The translations under genes and the position numbers were made by a program. From the NCBI GenBank assembly GCA_017996515.1, contig JAGOGU010000050.1, positions 1 through 8,745 of the forward strand: a DNA stretch of 8,745 bases, in the 5' to 3' direction. The stretch is from Allobrachymonas sp. (GTDB lineage: Bacteria; Pseudomonadota; Gammaproteobacteria; Burkholderiales; Burkholderiaceae_C). A model generated the notes under the pieces. The model was not told the DNA's origin, did not search any database, and saw nothing but the letters and a program-made list of their open reading frames with translations. Positions 4,890 to 8,745 of the stretch are shown one piece after another. How positions within the stretch are numbered: the stretch's first letter is position 1; the number at the start of each line of letters is the position of its first letter.

Positions 4890-7800
4890 ATGAAGAAACG
4901 TTCCGCTCCATCCACGCCCCCGGCCGCCCACAGCCACATCGCCATTCGGGGGGCACGCACGCACAATCTCAAAAACATCGACCTCGAAATCCCGCGCAAC
5001 CAGCTGGTGGTGATTACGGGGCTATCAGGCTCGGGCAAGTCCAGCCTGGCTTTTGACACCCTGTATGCCGAAGGCCAGCGCCGCTACGTGGAAAGCCTGT
5101 CCACCTATGCGCGCCAGTTTTTGCAGGTGATGGACAAGCCCGATGTCGATTGGATCGAAGGGCTTTCGCCCGCCATCAGCATCGAACAAAAATCGACCAG
5201 CCACAACCCGCGCTCGACCGTGGGCACAGTGACCGAAATTCACGACTACCTGCGCCTGCTGTTTGCGCGCGCGGGCACCCCACACTGCCCCGATCACCAC
5301 CTGCCCTTGCAGGCGCAAACCGTCAGCCAAATGGTCGATGCCACGTTGGCCTTGCCCGCCGAGACGCGCATCATGCTGCTGGCGCCGCTGGCCCGCGAAC
5401 GCAAAGGCGAGTTTGCCGATGTGCTGGCCCAGATGCAGGCCTTGGGTTACGTGCGCTTTCGCATCGACGGCCAGATCGTGGATGCAGCCGAGCTGCCGCC
5501 GCTAGAAAAAAACGACCGGCACGACATCGACGTGGTGATCGACCGCCTGAAAGTACGGCCCGACGCCCGCCAGCGGCTGGCAGAAAGTTTCGAGGCGGCC
5601 TTGCGGCTGGCCGATGGGCGCGCCCTCGTAGTGGAGATGGATAGCGCGACCGAGCACCTGTTCAACGCCCGTTACGCCTGCCCCCAGTGCCATTACAGCA
5701 TTTCGGCGCTGGAGCCGCGCATGTTTTCGTTCAACGCGCCGCAGGGTGCCTGCCCCGAATGCAATGGCTTGGGCACGGTCGATGCCTTCGACCCCGAGCG
5801 GGTGGTGGCCTCCCCCTCGCTGAGCCTGGCAGGCGGTGCCATCAAGGGCTGGGACGAACGCAACGAGTATTACTTTGCCTTGATCAAAAGTTTGGCCAAG
5901 CACTACCGCTTCAGCGTGGATGAGCCGTTCGAGCAATTGCCGCAACAGGTGCGCCACATCATTCTGCACGGCTCGGGCGATGAGGAGATTGCCTTTTCCT
6001 ACACCTTTGGCAGCGGCGCTTCGGCAGGCAAGAGTGTGCAGAAAAAACACCCGTTCGAGGGCATCTTGCCCAATATGGTGCGACGCTACCGCGACACCGA
6101 CTCGGCCGTGGTGCGCGAAGAGCTGGCGCGCTACCGCCAAACAGCGCCCTGCCCCGCCTGCGCCGGCAGCCGCCTGCGGCGCGATGCGCGCCACGTCATG
6201 TTGGGCGAAGGCGAGCAGCAGCGCGCTATCTACCAAATCAACCACAGCACGCTCAGCGATGCGCAGCATTACTTCAACACCCTGCATCTGCAAGGCGCCA
6301 AGGCCGAGATTGCCGACAAAGTGGTGCGCGAAATCGCTTCGCGGCTGCGCTTTCTGGTGGATGTGGGTCTGGGCTATCTCACGCTGGATCGCAGCGCAGA
6401 AACCCTGAGCGGCGGCGAGGCGCAGCGCATCCGCCTGGCATCGCAAATCGGCTCGGGGCTGACCGGCGTGATGTATGTGCTGGACGAACCCAGCATCGGT
6501 CTGCACCAACGCGACAACGACCGCCTGATTGGCACGCTCAAGCGCCTACGCGACATGGGCAACAGCGTGCTGGTGGTCGAGCATGACGAAGACATGATCC
6601 GCGCGGCCGACTTTGTCGTCGATATGGGGCCGGGTGCAGGCGTGCATGGCGGCCAGGTGATGGCGCATGGCGATCTGGACGCCCTGCTGCAAGCGCCACA
6701 ATCCCTCACGGGGCAATACATGAGCGGCAAGCTCTCGATTGCCGTGCCGCCCAAACGCACGGCCTGGCTGCCGCTGACAAGCGATGCGGAATCTGCCGAA
6801 ACGAAGCGCACGGCTCCAGCGCGTGCAAGCAGCAGCCGCGCATCGAAAAAAGCCGCCATCCAACCCGAGGCCATCAAAAACGTCTTTGAGCAAAACCTGG
6901 CGCGCCAGCAAAGTGCAGCGCCCGCAGCCGAGCACGCGGGTCTGCAAAAAATCACCATCTGCGGCGCGCGCGGCAACAATCTGCAAAACGTCACGGTTGA
7001 TGTGCCCGTAGGGCTGATTACCTGCGTCACCGGCGTATCCGGCTCGGGCAAATCCACACTGATCAACGACACGCTTTACGCCGTGGCCGCCCAACAGATT
7101 CACCGGGCGCACACCGAGCCAGCTCCGCACGATGCGATCGAAGGGCTGGAGCATTTCGACAAAGTCATCAATGTGGACCAGTCCCCCATCGGGCGCACGC
7201 CACGCAGCAACCCGGCCACCTACACCGGGCTGTTTACCCATATCCGCGACCTGATGGCCGAAATGCCCACCGCCAAAGAGCGCGGCTACGGCCCGGGACG
7301 CTTCAGCTTCAACGTGGCGGGCGGGCGCTGCGAAGCCTGCCAGGGCGACGGCATGGTGCGGGTGGAAATGCACTTTCTGCCCGATGTGTACGTGCCCTGC
7401 GATATTTGCCACGGCCAGCGCTATAACCGCGAAACGCTCGAAGTGCAGTACAAAGGCAAAAACATCGCCGAAATCCTGAGCATGACGGTGGAAGAGGCCA
7501 TGGCCTTCATGCAGGCCGTGCCCAGCATCGCGCGCAAACTGCAAACGCTCATCGACGTGGGGCTGAGCTACATCCAGCTGGGGCAAAGCGCCACCACCCT
7601 CTCCGGCGGCGAGGCGCAGCGCGTCAAACTCGCGCACGAGCTGTCGCGGCGCGACACGGGGCGCACGCTCTACATTCTGGATGAACCCACCACCGGCCTG
7701 CACTTTGGCGACATTGCCCTGCTGCTCAAAGTGCTCAACCAGCTGCGCGATGCGGGCAACACCATCGTCATCATCGAGCACAACCTCGACGTGATCAAAA

Positions 7801-7961
7801 CCGCAGACTGGATCATCGATCTGGGTCCGGAAGGCGGAACCGCAGGCGGCACCATCATCGCGCAAGGCACGCCCGAGCACATCGCAGACGATCCGCACAG
7901 CCACACCGGGCGCTATCTGGCTCGCCTGTTGCCCAAACGATCGGGCAAGAAAAGCGGCTGA
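4890..7961 (+). CDS. uvrA: UvrABC excinuclease subunit A
   Basis: UvrA is the damage-sensing ATPase of nucleotide excision repair. It dimerises, loads UvrB on lesions and then leaves. The protein has two ABC ATPase halves. The first has Walker [10 protein letters not shown] (44-52), signature LSGGEAQ (506-512) and Walker B LDEPS (531-535). The second has Walker [10 protein letters not shown] (715-723), signature LSGGEAQ (904-910) and Walker B LDEPT (930-934). Both zinc modules are intact: C264-x2-C267-x20-C288-x2-C291, and C814-x2-C817-x19-C837-x2-C840, the latter with the same spacing as E. coli. At 1023 residues it exceeds E. coli UvrA (940), mainly through an Ala/Ser/Lys-rich linker at about 617-684 between the halves. 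A TGA at 4866-4868 closes the frame upstream and leaves ATG 4890 as the only reasonable start, without a Shine-Dalgarno. No canonical SOS box was found. Confidence 0.98.
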   Translation: MKKRSAPSTPPAAHSHIAIRGARTHNLKNIDLEIPRNQLVVITGLSGSGKSSLAFDTLYAEGQRRYVESLSTYARQFLQVMDKPDVDWIEGLSPAISIEQKSTSHNPRSTVGTVTEIHDYLRLLFARAGTPHCPDHHLPLQAQTVSQMVDATLALPAETRIMLLAPLARERKGEFADVLAQMQALGYVRFRIDGQIVDAAELPPLEKNDRHDIDVVIDRLKVRPDARQRLAESFEAALRLADGRALVVEMDSATEHLFNARYACPQCHYSISALEPRMFSFNAPQGACPECNGLGTVDAFDPERVVASPSLSLAGGAIKGWDERNEYYFALIKSLAKHYRFSVDEPFEQLPQQVRHIILHGSGDEEIAFSYTFGSGASAGKSVQKKHPFEGILPNMVRRYRDTDSAVVREELARYRQTAPCPACAGSRLRRDARHVMLGEGEQQRAIYQINHSTLSDAQHYFNTLHLQGAKAEIADKVVREIASRLRFLVDVGLGYLTLDRSAETLSGGEAQRIRLASQIGSGLTGVMYVLDEPSIGLHQRDNDRLIGTLKRLRDMGNSVLVVEHDEDMIRAADFVVDMGPGAGVHGGQVMAHGDLDALLQAPQSLTGQYMSGKLSIAVPPKRTAWLPLTSDAESAETKRTAPARASSSRASKKAAIQPEAIKNVFEQNLARQQSAAPAAEHAGLQKITICGARGNNLQNVTVDVPVGLITCVTGVSGSGKSTLINDTLYAVAAQQIHRAHTEPAPHDAIEGLEHFDKVINVDQSPIGRTPRSNPATYTGLFTHIRDLMAEMPTAKERGYGPGRFSFNVAGGRCEACQGDGMVRVEMHFLPDVYVPCDICHGQRYNRETLEVQYKGKNIAEILSMTVEEAMAFMQAVPSIARKLQTLIDVGLSYIQLGQSATTLSGGEAQRVKLAHELSRRDTGRTLYILDEPTTGLHFGDIALLLKVLNQLRDAGNTIVIIEHNLDVIKTADWIIDLGPEGGTAGGTIIAQGTPEHIADDPHSHTGRYLARLLPKRSGKKSG

Positions 7962-7970
7962 GGCATTCTT

Positions 7971-8002
7971 GGCAAGTGGGCGGTTGCTTGCAGCCCACTG
8001 CC
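7971..8002 (+). terminator. Stem-loop just after uvrA
   Basis: AGTGGGC (7975-7981) pairs with GCCCACT (7993-7999) across an 11-base loop. GGC (7971-7973) pairs with GCC (8000-8002) outside a bulged A, giving ten base pairs. It begins ten bases after the uvrA stop. No T-run follows, so it may mark a Rho-dependent end or a 3'-end stabiliser rather than a classic intrinsic terminator. Confidence 0.45.
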
Positions 8003-8101
8003 TGCTACCCGCCTCATGCCTGCAACGACACGGCACATGCTCGCCCCGCCAGCAACAGGTAGTTTCACCAAGCCCCAACAGCGGCTTCCTGTGCGAAGAT
8101 C

Positions 8102-8136
8102 GGGCGGTGCCGCGTTTGCACCGCCCTTATCTGTTT
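8102..8136 (+). terminator. Strong GC-rich stem-loop with T-rich tail ahead of the HIT gene
   Basis: GGGCGGTGC (8102-8110) and GCACCGCCC (8118-8126) form a perfect 9-bp stem with a 7-base loop CGCGTTT, followed by TTATCTGTTT. This is the best intrinsic-terminator-like structure in the window. It ends 13 bases before the AGGAGA Shine-Dalgarno of the HIT gene. It could stop uvrA read-through about 140 bases past the uvrA stop, or act as an attenuator if the HIT promoter lies upstream of it. Confidence 0.55.
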
Positions 8137-8153
8137 AGCAGGAGAAATCGATC

Positions 8154-8609
8154 ATGCCCAAATTCGTTGATACCTCGCCGCCCGGCCAATGCATTTTCTG
8201 CCGTCTGGTGGCCGGAGAAATTCCATCCGCCCGCGTGTACGAAGACGATCTGGTCATCGCCTTCATGGACATCGCCCAGGTCAATCCCGGCCATGTGCTG
8301 ATCGCCACCAAGCGCCACGCCACCAACCTGTTTGAAATCACGCCCGAAGAGGCCGCCGCCGTGATGCAAACTGCCCAGAAAATGGCCGAGGCCCTGCGCA
8401 TCGCTTTCGATCCACCCGGATTGACACTGCTACAGGCCAATGGCAAAGAAGGCGAACAAACCGTCTTTCACTTCCATCTGCACGTGCTGCCACGCCACGC
8501 CAACGATGGTGTGGGCCTGAACTGGCCGCGCAAGGAGCCTGCCCCCGAAGTTTTGCAAGACTACGCCCAACGCTTACGCGCTGCCTGGCAAAGCCAACAT
8601 AGGCAGTAA
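8154..8609 (+). CDS. HIT (histidine triad) family nucleotide hydrolase/transferase
   Basis: This 151-residue cytoplasmic protein belongs to the HIT superfamily, which cleaves phosphoramidates or dinucleoside polyphosphates through a nucleotidyl-histidine intermediate. The catalytic triad motif is H106-F-H108-L-H110-V-L, and H108 is the expected nucleophile. The N-terminus has C13-x2-C16 (QCIFCRLVAGEIPS), and H55 lies in ATKRHATNLF; in some Hint-branch proteins such residues with a triad histidine bind zinc. NPGHVLIATKRH and LLQANGKEGEQTVFHFHLH are typical of the Hint-like branch. Specific substrate and symbol are not assignable. The start is well supported by AGGAGA at 8140-8145, eight bases before ATG. 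A strong stem-loop lies just upstream. The gap to uvrA is 192 bases, so independent expression is likely. Confidence 0.95.
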   Translation: MPKFVDTSPPGQCIFCRLVAGEIPSARVYEDDLVIAFMDIAQVNPGHVLIATKRHATNLFEITPEEAAAVMQTAQKMAEALRIAFDPPGLTLLQANGKEGEQTVFHFHLHVLPRHANDGVGLNWPRKEPAPEVLQDYAQRLRAAWQSQHRQ

Positions 8610-8671
8610 AGCGGCATGTTTATCGCTAGCCAGCCATAAAGCTTTTTCAAACAAAACAGCCTGCAGCCTAC

Positions 8672-8686
8672 AAAGCATTGTGCTTT
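8672..8686 (+). terminator. Small hairpin downstream of the HIT gene, weak terminator candidate
   Basis: AAAGCA (8672-8677) and TGCTTT (8681-8686) form a 6-bp stem with a TTG loop, 62 bases past the HIT stop. It is AT-rich, and CAAGACG follows instead of a T-run, so it is weak as an intrinsic terminator. No better structure was seen between the HIT stop and this point. Confidence 0.25.
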
Positions 8687-8698
8687 CAAGACGCGCTG

Positions 8699-8725
8699 TG
8701 ATATAGCTCTCGAATGGTCATTCGA
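8699..8725 (+). promoter_or_regulatory. Candidate extended -10 promoter with overlapping 16-bp dyad, reading out of the window
   Basis: TGATATAGC (8699-8707) fits the extended -10 form TG-n-TATAAT with two mismatches. TTGTGC (8678-8683) sits 18 bases upstream as a poor -35. Directly after it lies TCGAATG-GT-CATTCGA (8710-8725), a perfect inverted repeat with 7-bp arms that would cover the start point. The arrangement suggests a repressed promoter for a plus-strand gene beyond 8745, but that gene is not visible. Confidence 0.3.
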
Positions 8726-8745
8726 TCCAGCCAAACGCCGTCTCA

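Noticed and set aside
6546..8078. A 510-codon open frame on the minus strand across the second half of uvrA
   Set aside because: It is antisense to a clear uvrA with intact motifs, has no recognisable domain, and is expected from GC-rich codon use. The same applies to the minus-strand frame at 5502-6509.
8616..8639. Tiny open frame of seven codons after the HIT gene
   Set aside because: It is too short, with no Shine-Dalgarno and no sign of being a leader peptide for anything visible.
1..8745. tRNA, rRNA, insertion sequence, CRISPR, toxin-antitoxin or defence genes
   Set aside because: No cloverleaf, transposase motif, regular spaced repeats or paired small ORFs were seen. Nearly all the sequence is explained by known housekeeping genes, so I do not claim an undescribed multi-gene system.

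Overview
The window looks like chromosomal DNA of a Burkholderiales betaproteobacterium, most likely Comamonadaceae. The reasons are a PhaR-type polyhydroxybutyrate regulator next to rimO, a UvrA with a long linker between its two ATPase halves, and protein sequences that read like that family. This is inferred from protein recognition only; no 16S or other marker is present. All gene calls are housekeeping or widespread accessory genes. I found no RNA gene, insertion sequence, phage gene, CRISPR array or defence system.

Layout, left to right. (1) The 3' end of sdaA (L-serine dehydratase, + strand) enters from the left edge. (2) A universal stress protein gene follows on the + strand with its own Shine-Dalgarno and a palindrome in its 197-base leader. 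(3) A 247-base convergent gap contains a 14-bp palindrome but no clear intrinsic terminator. (4) Three minus-strand genes follow, in transcription order: an SNF/NSS-family transporter, phaR, and rimO. The gaps are 73 and 98 bases, and each carries an inverted repeat built on GCTATT/AATAGC. (5) A 174-base divergent promoter region, including an AT-rich block, separates the transporter from uvrA. (6) uvrA (+, 1023 codons) is followed by a hairpin and, further on, a strong GC-rich stem-loop just ahead of a HIT-family hydrolase gene (+). (7) The last 136 bases hold no gene but show an extended -10-like motif followed by a 16-bp dyad, possibly the regulated promoter of a gene beyond the right edge.

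The genes do not form one pathway. They cover serine breakdown, stress response, carbon-storage control (phaR), ribosomal protein S12 modification (rimO), amino-acid or related uptake (transporter), nucleotide excision repair (uvrA) and nucleotide hydrolysis (HIT). The most unusual coding observation is in the transporter: by alignment from memory to LeuT, a lysine (K229) sits at the Na1-coordinating Thr254 position and an aspartate (D261) at the Asn286 position, while the Na2 Thr/Ser pair reads Gly-Ala. This suggests altered or absent sodium coupling. No undescribed multi-gene system is apparent.
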